Part shown: positions 31,270 through 39,766 of the stretch, one piece after another | Layout of the letters: the number at the start of each line of letters is the position of its first letter | Numbering within the stretch: position 1 is the first letter of the stretch | From: a virus | Length of the DNA: 59,443 nucleotides | Reading direction: 5' to 3' (one strand) | Virus record (IMG/VR): IMGVR_UViG_3300034019_001057 | Location: 1 to 59,443 of that record | The notes under the pieces: generated by a model | The model's input: the letters and a program-made list of their open reading frames with translations, nothing else | Told to the model about the DNA's origin: nothing | Databases searched by the model: none | Program-made: the position numbers and the translations under genes

Positions 31270-33070
31270 ATCTTGGTTAGTCTTTGATATTGAAACCGAT
31301 GGCCTCTACGATAAAGTCACGAAAGTTTTTTGTATTGTTATCTACGATATCAACCGAGAAGAAACTTTTGCTTATGGGCCTGATCGCATTGATGATGCTC
31401 TTGCTCATCTGGCAACCGGTGATGTACTTATTGGTCACAATGTGATCTTCTACGACGTACCGGTTCTGCAAAAACTACATTCATTCAACTGCAAAGCACG
31501 CATCCTTGACACACTCATCTGCACACGACTCATCTGGCCCAAGGAAAAACTCTACGACCTTGACGTACAACTCTATCCGGAAGTTCCGAAGAACTACCGC
31601 GGGATGGCCGGTCTTAAAGCCTGGGGTTACCGCCTCTCCGATAACAAGATTGAGTTCAAAGATTTCTCAGAGTACTCAGAAGAAATGCTTGTCTATTGCA
31701 AGCAAGACGTCTCGGTTACTTCAAAACTTTGGAGGCATATCGCCAACCAAGGTTATCCAGAGCAGGCTCTCAAACTTGAACACGACTTTGCTCTTGCCAT
31801 TAATAAGCAAATTAGAGCAGGTGTTCCTTTTGATGTGGATGCAGCTATTGATCTTGTGGATAATCTCCGAGCAAGAGAAGCACAGCTTGAAGCGGAACTA
31901 AAAGAAATTTTTCCGCCAATCGAACATCGCAATTGGTTTACTCCTAAGGTCAACAATAAAAATCGTGGCTATGTCAAAGGAGTACCTTTTGAAAAGATCC
32001 ATTACGAAGAATTCAATCCTGGATCTCGTGATCAAATTGCTGATCGACTCAAGGCTAAGTACGGATGGCAACCAGAAAAGACAACTGAAAAAGGAAATCC
32101 AATCCTTAATGATGAAGTGTTAGAGGCATTGCCTTACCCAGAAGCCAAGCCTCTGGCAGAATACATGCTCATCAAGAAACGCCTTGGTCAAATTGCAGAT
32201 GGCAACAACGCTTGGCTCAAGCTGGTTAATAATGATAGCAGTCGTATGCACGGTGACGTTGTTACTAACGGCTGCGTCACTGGTCGTTGTGCTCACCGAT
32301 ACCCAAATATGGGTCAGGTGCCAGCGGGCTATTCGCCATATGGCAAAGAATGTCGTTCTTTATTTCATGCACCACAAGGATGGGACATGATTGGTATTGA
32401 TGCCAAAGCATTGGAGCTACGGTGTCTTGCTGGTTACCTTGCCATCTATGACGGTGGTGAGTATGCACGTGTCGTCACTGATCCAACAATTGACATTCAC
32501 GTGTACAACCAAGAGCGTTTTGGTGTGGCTACCAGGGACATCAGTAAACGTTTACTGTATGCCGTGTTGTATGGCGCTGGTCACCTCAAGGCTGGCAGCA
32601 TTGTGGATCCGAATGAAAAAGATGAAGAAGTTCTGCGTAAACTAGGAAGAACTGCAATAAATTCATTCATGGCTGAGGTGCCAGCCTTGAAAGAACTTAA
32701 GGAACGTATTGAATCTCAGATTGCAAACAATGATTGTCTCATTGGATTAGATCGCCGTATTCTTTATTGTCGTTCGGCATTCAAAGGATTGAATGTTTTA
32801 TTGCAATCAGCAGGTGCAATCCTCATGAAGCAAGTTGTTATTAACATTCATGACAACATTGAGTCTGCCCTCACTCTGCCCCATGGGGCAGAGTGGGAAC
32901 AAGTCTTGATGGTTCATGACGAAGTGCAACTGGTTTGTAGTCCCAAACACACTGAACAGATCAGAGCCCAAGCGTTGGCAGCTTTCCCACAAGCACAGCA
33001 ATTCTTTGGATTTCTCTGTGACATCGAGGGAGATTCTCGTGTAGGATCCAACTGGAGCCAAACGCACTAA
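31208..33070 (+). CDS. Family A DNA polymerase (T7 type) with 3'-5' exonuclease
   Basis: 620 residues (607 if it starts at the ATG at 31247). Exonuclease motifs: FDIET at 26-30, GHNVIFYD at 76-83 and YCKQDV at 163-168. Polymerase motif A 'IDAKALELR' 397-405 with D398, motif B R443-x3-K447-x3-Y451-x3-YG, motif C 'VHDE' 569-572. The residue aligned to E. coli Phe762/T7 Tyr526 is Tyr. There is no 5' nuclease domain. It replicates the phage genome with the SSB (33320) and primase-helicase (50436). Confidence 0.95.
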   Translation: MNPHSPVMSSRFPMKPGSKNESWLVFDIETDGLYDKVTKVFCIVIYDINREETFAYGPDRIDDALAHLATGDVLIGHNVIFYDVPVLQKLHSFNCKARILDTLICTRLIWPKEKLYDLDVQLYPEVPKNYRGMAGLKAWGYRLSDNKIEFKDFSEYSEEMLVYCKQDVSVTSKLWRHIANQGYPEQALKLEHDFALAINKQIRAGVPFDVDAAIDLVDNLRAREAQLEAELKEIFPPIEHRNWFTPKVNNKNRGYVKGVPFEKIHYEEFNPGSRDQIADRLKAKYGWQPEKTTEKGNPILNDEVLEALPYPEAKPLAEYMLIKKRLGQIADGNNAWLKLVNNDSSRMHGDVVTNGCVTGRCAHRYPNMGQVPAGYSPYGKECRSLFHAPQGWDMIGIDAKALELRCLAGYLAIYDGGEYARVVTDPTIDIHVYNQERFGVATRDISKRLLYAVLYGAGHLKAGSIVDPNEKDEEVLRKLGRTAINSFMAEVPALKELKERIESQIANNDCLIGLDRRILYCRSAFKGLNVLLQSAGAILMKQVVINIHDNIESALTLPHGAEWEQVLMVHDEVQLVCSPKHTEQIRAQALAAFPQAQQFFGFLCDIEGDSRVGSNWSQTH

Positions 33071-33072
33071 CC

Positions 33073-33267
33073 ATGGAATTAGGAACAAAGGAACTAGAAA
33101 CAAAAAGGTTCATTCAAGTAAAGCCAACAACTTTAAAAGTTGTTTGCCCTATACATGGAGAACATGATCAATATATTAAAAGCACAATCGAAGGTCATGA
33201 AGGTTATTGGTGCATGATCTGTTGGCTTGAAAGCCTTGGCGATCCAATCCCAACTATTAAAGAATGA
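33073..33267 (+). CDS. Small zinc-finger protein of cyanophage type
   Basis: 64 residues. 'VCPIHGEHDQYIKSTIEGHEG' split around residues 24-44 is followed by 'WCMICWLESLG': CxxH and CxxC pairs fit a single zinc site. Similar short proteins occur in many cyanophages. Function unknown. Confidence 0.65.
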   Translation: MELGTKELETKRFIQVKPTTLKVVCPIHGEHDQYIKSTIEGHEGYWCMICWLESLGDPIPTIKE

Positions 33268-33273
33268 TTTCTC

Positions 33274-33300
33274 GTCCTAAGTATGACGCTAAACTACTTA
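33274..33300 (+). promoter_or_regulatory. T3-4 leader hairpin
   Basis: GTCC then stem TAAGTA/TACTTA closing the loop TGACGCTAAAC. All variable stem positions stay paired compared with other copies. It precedes the SSB gene. Confidence 0.72.
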
Positions 33301-33319
33301 TCACCTACTGTTTGAACAC

Positions 33320-34120
33320 ATGAACTTTGTTACAGTTTGCGCTCAACTCAACGACACACCTCGCGAAGTTTATACTTCTGCCACGTCAAGCAACTATGTT
33401 GCAGAGGTAATGCTTCCTCCTGTAGGAAAAAATAAATCTGCAACATCTCTTGCTCTTCATGTTTACGGCAAGGCTGCTGAGAAATTCAGGATGCTTGATC
33501 GTGGTGCTCGTCTGTATGTACACGGTTCAAAGATCCGTTACGACATTGATGCCAAGGCATACTCACTGCACGGCGGTGTTATTGCAGTTGTTAATGATTC
33601 GTTTCCAATCTTTAACGATGTGATTCTTACTGGTCGTTGCATTAAAGACATCGATCAAGAAGATGCACGTGCGTTCAAGACAACACCAGATGGTTTGATG
33701 ATTGCCAATCAAACCATCTCAGTTAATACTGGTCGGAACCAAGGAGACTTGTTCAACTTCTATGCAATTAATAGCAAGGATGACAAGTTAAATAACGCTG
33801 AGTTGATGGTCAACTTTACGCGGAAAGGAACTGGGCTTACTATCCGTGGCCGTCTTGTTACCGATGCATGGACTGATAAAGAAACGCAACAACGCCGGAC
33901 ACTGACCAAGATCCAGCTTGTGCAGATGACCTTGGCGCCAAAGCCTGGCGTCAACGAGCCAAAGCCCGTAGCGTCCCAGACGACGGTTGCTTCCTCTGAT
34001 AATGTTGCTACACTGTGGGGCGGCAAGACTGCCGAAGACTCCTTCAGTCAAGGGCTGCCTGATCTCCCTGGTCAGTATGGACCAGCTCCTGAGCCTACTC
34101 CTGAATTCATTCCGTTCTGA
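33320..34120 (+). CDS. ssb: Single-stranded DNA-binding protein with two OB folds
   Basis: 266 residues. Two OB-fold-like segments lie at about 1-90 and 98-200, the second including 'LTIRGRLVTDAWTDKET'. They are joined to a Pro/Gln-rich linker and the acidic/aromatic tip 'PEFIPF', which imitates the DDIPF tail of bacterial SSB. Its position after DNA polymerase and a T3 leader supports a replication role. Confidence 0.75.
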   Translation: MNFVTVCAQLNDTPREVYTSATSSNYVAEVMLPPVGKNKSATSLALHVYGKAAEKFRMLDRGARLYVHGSKIRYDIDAKAYSLHGGVIAVVNDSFPIFNDVILTGRCIKDIDQEDARAFKTTPDGLMIANQTISVNTGRNQGDLFNFYAINSKDDKLNNAELMVNFTRKGTGLTIRGRLVTDAWTDKETQQRRTLTKIQLVQMTLAPKPGVNEPKPVASQTTVASSDNVATLWGGKTAEDSFSQGLPDLPGQYGPAPEPTPEFIPF

Positions 34121-34123
34121 TTC

Positions 34124-34354
34124 ATGCCTCTTCAACTTGATTTACAAGAACAAGATCTTCTTTCTTTAGAAGACGCTATTGCGTACGAATTTTTTATGGA
34201 GAGTGCATACGAAATTATGCACAGTGCTAATGAAAAGGATTTAGACATTGCTGAACAAGTTGCAAAACTTGCTACAGCCTCCTATCTAATTGCGCACATT
34301 TTTTGCGAAGCACGTTTAGTTAACTCACAACAAACTAATGACACCGACGCATGA
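34124..34354 (+). CDS. Hypothetical helical acidic protein
   Basis: 76 residues, helical (YEFFMESAYEIMHSANEKDL), no TM segment. Starts four bases after ssb and overlaps the next gene by 17 bases. Function unknown. Confidence 0.6.
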   Translation: MPLQLDLQEQDLLSLEDAIAYEFFMESAYEIMHSANEKDLDIAEQVAKLATASYLIAHIFCEARLVNSQQTNDTDA

Positions 34355-34577
34355 TCAGTTCACTCTCCTCTATGAGGATGAGCACACTAAACTTCTGTAT
34401 GAATTCAAAGCTCTTGTTGCTGACGATGTAATCAATCACCTTGTGGATTTCCTCAAGGGTTGTGGCTACATGGAAAGCAGCATCTTTGAGTGCATGAAAG
34501 AATCTTCTGAGGCGTATTTCGATTCATTAAGTACTCAGCAGTACGTAATGAAATGGGACAAGCCTGATCCAGAATAA
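34338..34577 (+). CDS. Hypothetical acidic protein
   Basis: 79 residues (MTPTHDQFTLLYEDEHTKLL...), mainly helical. Function unknown. Followed by T3-2. Confidence 0.6.
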   Translation: MTPTHDQFTLLYEDEHTKLLYEFKALVADDVINHLVDFLKGCGYMESSIFECMKESSEAYFDSLSTQQYVMKWDKPDPE

Positions 34578-34583
34578 GGATCC

Positions 34584-34610
34584 GTCCTGAGCATGACGTT
34601 AAACTGCTCA
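34584..34610 (+). promoter_or_regulatory. T3-2 leader hairpin
   Basis: GTCC, then stem TGAGCA/TGCTCA (6 bp) closing the loop TGACGTTAAAC. Stem pairs differ from T3-1 in compensatory manner. Confidence 0.75.
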
Positions 34611-34630
34611 CTCCTGACTACGAAACAACC

Positions 34631-35647
34631 ATGACTGCTTCCATGACCACCAAGAAAACTTCTGCGCTTACATCCAGGGGACTTGATTCCTTTAAGCTTT
34701 TTCAATCCAAAGAATTTGTTTCGGGTTACCAAAACCTTGTCACAATCCAACCTCTCAACAAGTCCAAGACACGAGGTTGGTTCGTGCGGAAGTCAGATCT
34801 GGACACTTGTGGATGGAGTGCCACTGAAGATCAGTTTGCTAAAGATTCAGTTATCTGGAACTACAAGCAAACTTTTGGTATGGCTCCCAACACTTCAGTT
34901 GAAGAAGGACTCAATTTTGTTGAGCCTCGAGTTCAAATCCTTTTACGTTCTCCCCTCATGGTTGAGGAAACCACAGGGATGAGGCAAACGATCGGAACCT
35001 TTGAAGATCCAGAGGTGAAGATCATGTTTGAAAACGACAAGATTGCATCCGACCTTGCCAACAGCAAGGGCGAGATGTACAAGCGTAAGTACAGTGTACG
35101 TACAAAGTACCTGGTGTACATCCTGACCCAGGACAACAAGCGTGCTCATAAGATCCCCATGGTGCTAACACTCAAGGGTCTTAACGGCACTGATGTTTCC
35201 GACAAGGTCAAACTGTACGAAAAGGAAATGTCTAAGTGCCTGAGCAAGGCACTGGACTCTGAGGTACCGCTGGCATTCAACGAGAAGTTCTACGCCACTA
35301 CGGTGTTTACTCCCGTCCTTGCCAACGAAATGCGTGGCGCCAACAACGTAGAGATTTGCGCCATCGAATCTTTTGACATCCCTGACTACAGCTCCCAAGA
35401 GGAAGCGGTTGCATCATTGGGCCGTCTTTCGATTCCTGATGAAGATCGTGAATCGACTTGGAAGTACCAAGAGATGTTTAATGATTACATTAATCAACAT
35501 TCTCGGCAAGATGCACAACGTCTTGGTGGTGCCTATGGAATCAAGGCTGGCGTTGAGATTCTTCCCGTCTCACGCATCGCAGATGCAGTTGATGTGAAAG
35601 CATTGCCTGCACGCAATGAACTAACCGGAGAAGATCTTAGCCTTTGA
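34631..35647 (+). CDS. DUF5895-like protein
   Basis: 338 residues. 'NFVEPRVQILLRSPLMVEE' and 'VRTKYLVYILTQDNKRAHKI' followed by 'PMVLTLKGLNG' resemble the cyanobacterial/cyanophage DUF5895 pattern (pR.lvl..S.l ... tryLvylv......h..PlqltlkG). Its place behind SSB and polymerase suggests a DNA metabolism role, unproven. Preceded by a T3 hairpin. Confidence 0.6.
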   Translation: MTASMTTKKTSALTSRGLDSFKLFQSKEFVSGYQNLVTIQPLNKSKTRGWFVRKSDLDTCGWSATEDQFAKDSVIWNYKQTFGMAPNTSVEEGLNFVEPRVQILLRSPLMVEETTGMRQTIGTFEDPEVKIMFENDKIASDLANSKGEMYKRKYSVRTKYLVYILTQDNKRAHKIPMVLTLKGLNGTDVSDKVKLYEKEMSKCLSKALDSEVPLAFNEKFYATTVFTPVLANEMRGANNVEICAIESFDIPDYSSQEEAVASLGRLSIPDEDRESTWKYQEMFNDYINQHSRQDAQRLGGAYGIKAGVEILPVSRIADAVDVKALPARNELTGEDLSL

Positions 35648-35876
35648 GGCGGTTCAAGATGTCATGGTCAACTTGATTACTCATCAAGTCCATGGCATCC
35701 TTTACTAATCCTTTAATAGCAACTTGACGCATCGTGGCGATCTTCGTTAGTAAGGTCGCCATTTCTTTTAGCTCACTCATTGAACTGCATTCTTTAATGG
35801 AACGTATCATCTTCTCTTGCCAGAAGGCTTCTTCTGGCCCCATTTCAAATTGCAACATGGGATTCAATTGTTTCAA
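35637..35876 (-). CDS. Hypothetical helical protein on opposite strand
   Basis: 79 residues, two amphipathic helices (EEAFWQEKMIRSIKECSSMS; SELKEMATLLTKIATMRQVA). Overlaps the end of the rightward gene by 11 bases. An NblA-like topology came to mind but the NblA sequence pattern is absent. Function unknown. Confidence 0.5.
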   Translation of the reverse strand: MKQLNPMLQFEMGPEEAFWQEKMIRSIKECSSMSELKEMATLLTKIATMRQVAIKGLVKDAMDLMSNQVDHDILNRLKG

Positions 35877-35936
35877 CGTATTATAACTACGACGTAAACT
35901 TAATTAAACCTTTCGTTTGTGTTAGGGATTCAACAC

Positions 35937-36125
35937 ATGAAACCAGAAGACAAAGCTGCTCTTACCGTTGGTGCTCAAACTGCATTGGTGACAGCCGCTG
36001 CTGCTATCCTTCTGCCCAACCCAGTCTCCTGGGCGGCTGCTATAGTGGCAACGTACCGCATGGCCAAGCGTGCTCGCATCCAATCTCTGATTGACCAAGG
36101 GCAAGCCAAGTACTGGAGGGGGTAA
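35937..36125 (+). CDS. Small membrane-active protein
   Basis: 62 residues. Hydrophobic segment at about 10-38 (AQTALVTAAAAILLPNPVSW), then a basic C-terminus (YRMAKRARIQSLIDQG). Start taken as the ATG at 35937 after ATTCAACAC. Function unknown. Confidence 0.6.
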   Translation: MKPEDKAALTVGAQTALVTAAAAILLPNPVSWAAAIVATYRMAKRARIQSLIDQGQAKYWRG

Positions 36126-36161
36126 CCACCTGGTACAACACACCAACTCAATTCAAATCAA

Positions 36162-37094
36162 ATGCAAACACAAGTTGAGCTTAATGCAGCGCAAGCTGCA
36201 ATCTATACACGCACAAATCTCTCGCGTGCCTTTCAGGACTTTGATGACACCGACATTGGTGGCATCTATTTGCGAGGCGATGATTGTCTTGTGGTGCGTC
36301 GCGATGGTAGCGAGCAAGCTTACAACAGGGAACTAATCAAGACTTTCTTTAACACTTACACCCACCGTCTTAAAGATTTCTTTTCCTATCTTGGTCCCAA
36401 TTATCGTGGCCCTAGTGTATGGCACAACAATGCTTACATTCTTTTTAAGGGCTGGAACTACTCGCACTCGCTCGGACATCTAAGTTCTAATGCAAAACTA
36501 CAAGCGCACTGGGCTGACAAATTTATACATGTATCAAACACCGACAAAGTCTTGCACCTCCTCCAGTCCGATCAAACGGATATTGGACATTTGGTTGCGC
36601 CAGACGGATTGCGGCTTCCGAATCGGCCCATTGACATTGACGGTGACATGGAAGCTGACGACTCCGAGCCTGTCATGGGTGAACCTTGGTGTTCGTGTGG
36701 GTCGTATCAGCGTCAGCTCAGCAACGTATCTGACTTTGCGGCCGAGATCGAAGGATTCAAACCCTGGTGCATCCACCTGAGTTGGTTCAATAAGTACCGT
36801 GAGCTGCTGTGCAAGCGCACCGAAGCACGGAATGCCAGCCCCAGTGGTACACCTGAGAAGTGTGTTGCTTGGTGGTACGCACCACCCGCTGACCACATCA
36901 GTGATGGACGCTTTGTATTGTTGTATACAAATTCAGGAGCACAAGCTCCGCTGACACATTGGCGTACCTACAAACCGAAGGAGATCTTTACGCAGTATGA
37001 TGCATGGGATCTGTTTTTCAATATGATGGAGGCTGGGTATGTACCATTTCCTGGTACTGCCTTGCCACAACTCAAGTCTGCTATCAAAAAATGA
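36162..37094 (+). CDS. SWIM zinc-finger protein
   Basis: 310 residues. A SWIM-type zinc motif CxC-xn-CxH is formed by C177, C179, C203 and H205 (WCSCG ... KPWCIH). The flanking parts are aromatic-rich and of unknown fold. SWIM domains bind DNA or proteins in other contexts; here the role is unknown. ATGA overlap with the next gene. Confidence 0.65.
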   Translation: MQTQVELNAAQAAIYTRTNLSRAFQDFDDTDIGGIYLRGDDCLVVRRDGSEQAYNRELIKTFFNTYTHRLKDFFSYLGPNYRGPSVWHNNAYILFKGWNYSHSLGHLSSNAKLQAHWADKFIHVSNTDKVLHLLQSDQTDIGHLVAPDGLRLPNRPIDIDGDMEADDSEPVMGEPWCSCGSYQRQLSNVSDFAAEIEGFKPWCIHLSWFNKYRELLCKRTEARNASPSGTPEKCVAWWYAPPADHISDGRFVLLYTNSGAQAPLTHWRTYKPKEIFTQYDAWDLFFNMMEAGYVPFPGTALPQLKSAIKK

Positions 37095-37321
37095 AGGAGG
37101 CAATCATTGAAGTCAGCCATGACATTCTTGAATACGCACGTCAACTTGCAACTCAACCTCTCATGACAAAACCTACGCGTTACGATCTCGATCTCCCAGA
37201 AGACACACACTGGGAGCTTGTAAAGTTAGCTGCTGAACTTAAGATGCATCATGAAGACTACGCACTAAACGTACTAATTGGTCATGTCGAATCTGAGTTG
37301 GATCGAAAAGTTCAAGCTTGA
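37091..37321 (+). CDS. Hypothetical small protein
   Basis: 76 residues from the overlapping ATG at 37091. An internal ATG (about 37163, MTKPTRYDLD) could be the real start because the part from there, 'LDLPEDTHWELVKLAAELKM', looks like a ribbon-helix-helix-type segment. Function unknown. Confidence 0.55.
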   Translation: MKEAIIEVSHDILEYARQLATQPLMTKPTRYDLDLPEDTHWELVKLAAELKMHHEDYALNVLIGHVESELDRKVQA

Positions 37322-37502
37322 ATGCATTGACGAAGAGGATGGCACCATGACTATCCACATCGAGTGGGATGAGAATGATCCTGAACTTGCCTATTGGACT
37401 TCTTTGGGTCCACAAGGTCAAGAAGAATTTATTTTGACTGCACTACGAGAGGCTTGTGCCCCTTACACTGACACCGAAGTTTTTGATGATCATGTCGATT
37501 GA
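37284..37502 (+). CDS. Hypothetical acidic protein
   Basis: 72 residues (MSNLSWIEKFKLECIDEEDG...). Acidic. Overlaps both neighbours by a few codons. Function unknown. Confidence 0.55.
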   Translation: MSNLSWIEKFKLECIDEEDGTMTIHIEWDENDPELAYWTSLGPQGQEEFILTALREACAPYTDTEVFDDHVD

Positions 37503-37908
37503 CACCTACGGCCTTTCTTCTGAGCAGTACACCGAGTTCTTCCACAAGAACATCCGTGCTGCTGCCAAGCTTTACCTTGATACCTGCAACATTTTGAGCA
37601 GCGAAGGGGTCGGCAATGTTGACTTCAAAACTGTCTCAGAGATGTATCAAGAAGCTGTGTACACTACCAATGATGATTGCCGTCGTTACCAAAAGAGTAA
37701 CAATCCTAACGCATTGAAAGAAAACGATGTGTATGGTATGGTTCCTTCTCACCAAGAAATCATTGATATGATTGAAACTTTGGTGACATACACTGAAGCT
37801 CTTGACGCCAAGCTCCAGGCGCTAACCGACTACGTCAGTAATCTGGTCACGATTACCACGGCAGGTCTCGAAGGGATCGCTACAACTCTTGACGATACGG
37901 TAGACTGA
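37492..37908 (+). CDS. Hypothetical protein
   Basis: 138 residues. Helical, with a C-terminal heptad-like stretch (LDAKLQALTDYVSNLVTITT). Function unknown. Followed by a 14-base palindrome AACCCTGCAGGGTT at 37918-37931 and T3-3. Confidence 0.6.
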   Translation: MSIDTYGLSSEQYTEFFHKNIRAAAKLYLDTCNILSSEGVGNVDFKTVSEMYQEAVYTTNDDCRRYQKSNNPNALKENDVYGMVPSHQEIIDMIETLVTYTEALDAKLQALTDYVSNLVTITTAGLEGIATTLDDTVD

Positions 37909-37934
37909 GCACGCATAAACCCTGCAGGGTTGCC

Positions 37935-37961
37935 GTCCTGGTCATGACGTAAAACTGACCA
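37935..37961 (+). promoter_or_regulatory. T3-3 leader hairpin
   Basis: GTCC, then stem TGGTCA/TGACCA closing the loop TGACGTAAAAC. Leader CTCAACACCACACC follows before the ATG at 37981. Confidence 0.73.
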
Positions 37962-37980
37962 CCTATCTCAACACCACACC

Positions 37981-38094
37981 ATGTTTGAATCTTTGTTTGC
38001 CGCCGTACTTCCGGTGATGAAAGACTTGCTTTGGGCAGCGGCTGGCATAGCGTTGACCTATCTCTTCAACAAGTTTCAAACTCAATTCAACTGA
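37981..38094 (+). CDS. 37-residue membrane protein
   Basis: MFESLFAAVLPVMKDLLWAA and on, nearly all hydrophobic to residue 29, ending KFQTQFN. It has the typical T3 hairpin plus AC-rich leader, and the Gp157-like gene starts three bases after its stop. Function unknown; size and topology recall small phage membrane peptides. Confidence 0.6.
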   Translation: MFESLFAAVLPVMKDLLWAAAGIALTYLFNKFQTQFN

Positions 38095-38097
38095 ACC

Positions 38098-38817
38098 ATG
38101 ACCCAAATCACACAGGCTAAACTCAAGGACTTAACCGTTATCAAGCTCTACGAGCACTACAATGCTCTTGAAAAATCACTGCCTTTACTTACTCCTGAGT
38201 CCCAGGAGCTGGCCAAAGCTGAGCTTGAAAGTTGTGCCCACCTACGCTCAGAAAAGATTGATCGTATCTATTACGCAATGGCGTCCCATGAGGATGCATT
38301 GGAACGCATCAAGAAAGAAGGTGACTTGATTACGCAGTCCAAGCGGCACCACGAATCCCAGTTGCGGTCGCTGAAAGGCCTGTTAAATTACCTACGTCGA
38401 GTCCTTCCTTTAGACTCGAACAAAATCACAGGTCGCAATTATCAGTTCACCCTTGTCCGCAAAAAAGAACTTACCGTCGAAGTCACCACGGATCCAGAGT
38501 TTTGGCACACTCAAGAGCGAGCAGATTATTGCATTGAAGAAGAAGTCACAACAACGAAGCAAGTTGTTGTACGATCAATGTCAGGAGAAGTTCTATCCAC
38601 CAGAACTGAACCTAAAACCGTCACTAAAATCCTCCCTAATCTCGATGCCATACGCAGCGCCTATCAAGAAGGTCGGCAACTTCCAACAGGAGTCAAGGTC
38701 GTCCAAGAATACTCTGTCCGTTCCAAACGAATCTTCAGTGAACCCCGAATGGAATTGGTTTCATCCGAGTATCCAGACGAGCTTCTACGAGAAGATCCCA
38801 GCACCGACGAATCTTGA
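38098..38817 (+). CDS. Siphovirus Gp157-like protein
   Basis: 239 residues. The N-terminal 90 residues, 'IKLYEHYNALEKSLPLLTPE' then a coiled coil with alternating Lys/Glu (DALERIKKEGDLITQSKRHH) and 'LLNYLRRVLP', match the Gp157 family described in Streptococcus phages in connection with phage resistance. The C-terminal half is beta-rich. Role in this phage unknown. Confidence 0.65.
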   Translation: MTQITQAKLKDLTVIKLYEHYNALEKSLPLLTPESQELAKAELESCAHLRSEKIDRIYYAMASHEDALERIKKEGDLITQSKRHHESQLRSLKGLLNYLRRVLPLDSNKITGRNYQFTLVRKKELTVEVTTDPEFWHTQERADYCIEEEVTTTKQVVVRSMSGEVLSTRTEPKTVTKILPNLDAIRSAYQEGRQLPTGVKVVQEYSVRSKRIFSEPRMELVSSEYPDELLREDPSTDES

Positions 38818-39058
38818 AGATGCGTGCATCAAGATGGATTGTCATCTACATGCCGTCAAAGATTTTGAATTGCAACTTGAGATGAACAAGTTGCAAATTG
38901 ACATGGTCAAAGATGGTGGTGAGGTGGCACCTTATTGCATGGATGAATACGAAGACCTAGAGCAAAAGAAGCTTAAGCTTCTTGTTGGCAAACGGTTTCA
39001 TCAGAACGCATCCAATGCGTACTGGTACTACTTGCAAAAAGAAAAAGCAAGTAAGTAA
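38738..39058 (+). CDS. Hypothetical protein, GTG start inside gp157-like gene
   Basis: 106 residues if started at GTG 38738 (MNPEWNWFHPSIQTSFYEKI). This start gives aromatic, plausible protein sequence for the 80-base overlap; the first ATG after the overlap (38834) would remove 32 residues. The remainder is helical and acidic. Function unknown. Confidence 0.55.
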   Translation: MNPEWNWFHPSIQTSFYEKIPAPTNLEDACIKMDCHLHAVKDFELQLEMNKLQIDMVKDGGEVAPYCMDEYEDLEQKKLKLLVGKRFHQNASNAYWYYLQKEKASK

Positions 39059-39092
39059 ATGCCAGTACAATAGTTAAAGCAGTAGGAGTTCC

Positions 39093-39356
39093 ATGGGCGG
39101 TGATCCAGTCCTTAACAAATTAATTGCTGGGTTTACCCAGGATGGAACTCCTCTTTCCGCAACGATTGGTTCCAAGATGGAGCATGGTGTTGTCATCTTG
39201 ACAGCAGCCATGCTTTCTAATGAAAACCTTGCGGCATCAATGGATGCAGAAGAGATGGTAGATGCTGCCATCAATTACTACAACATTATTCAAAAACGTC
39301 TTGGTTATTACCAAGAGCATCAAGCCCATTCATTAGAGCGTCTATTAAATAACTAA
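39093..39356 (+). CDS. Hypothetical protein
   Basis: 87 residues with a good AGGAG ribosome binding site before the ATG, unlike the SD-less genes upstream. 'EEMVDAAINYYNIIQKRLGY' is helical. Start of a sub-block of more conventional genes. Confidence 0.65.
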   Translation: MGGDPVLNKLIAGFTQDGTPLSATIGSKMEHGVVILTAAMLSNENLAASMDAEEMVDAAINYYNIIQKRLGYYQEHQAHSLERLLNN

Positions 39357-39357
39357 A

Positions 39358-39723
39358 ATGCCTGACGTATTTGGTACGCCGCAAGATAAAGCAGCTAATA
39401 CTGCTAGTAGATTGGCTAGTCGTTACGATGCCAATACTGCATGGAATTCTTTAGATGCAACATCTCCTTGGCAACTTGGAGGTGATCGTTTTGCGCAATA
39501 CAGTCAACACCTTCCGCGTCGAGGTTATAGTCAAATTAATATTTCTGTAAACCCAAGCGATATTGAAATTGATCGTACTAGTGTTTCTTCCCCACGTGTG
39601 GACATATCCTCTTCTTCCTTGGGACCAGGAGAAGTCATGCGTATGGCACAAAAGTTTCCTAGCGTTATGCAAGATACTGTAATGAATCCAATCAAAAAAC
39701 TTGCCGGTAAATTCATGGTGTAG
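39358..39723 (+). CDS. Hypothetical protein, possibly virion-associated
   Basis: 121 residues, Ser/Asn/Ala-rich first half and a Met/Lys-rich C-terminus. One base after the previous stop. Composition resembles the late leftward proteins. Confidence 0.55.
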   Translation: MPDVFGTPQDKAANTASRLASRYDANTAWNSLDATSPWQLGGDRFAQYSQHLPRRGYSQINISVNPSDIEIDRTSVSSPRVDISSSSLGPGEVMRMAQKFPSVMQDTVMNPIKKLAGKFMV

Positions 39724-39766
39724 CTTCCAAAAATCTGGTAGGCTGGAACCGTCATCATCACTAGCA

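Noticed and set aside
35637-35876. NblA phycobilisome degradation protein, often found in cyanophages.
   Set aside because: The length and two-helix pattern fit loosely, but the characteristic NblA residues are not there.
37918-37931. AACCCTGCAGGGTT palindrome as a terminator.
   Set aside because: No T-tract follows, and a T3 leader hairpin and gene start come directly after; a short palindrome of unknown role.
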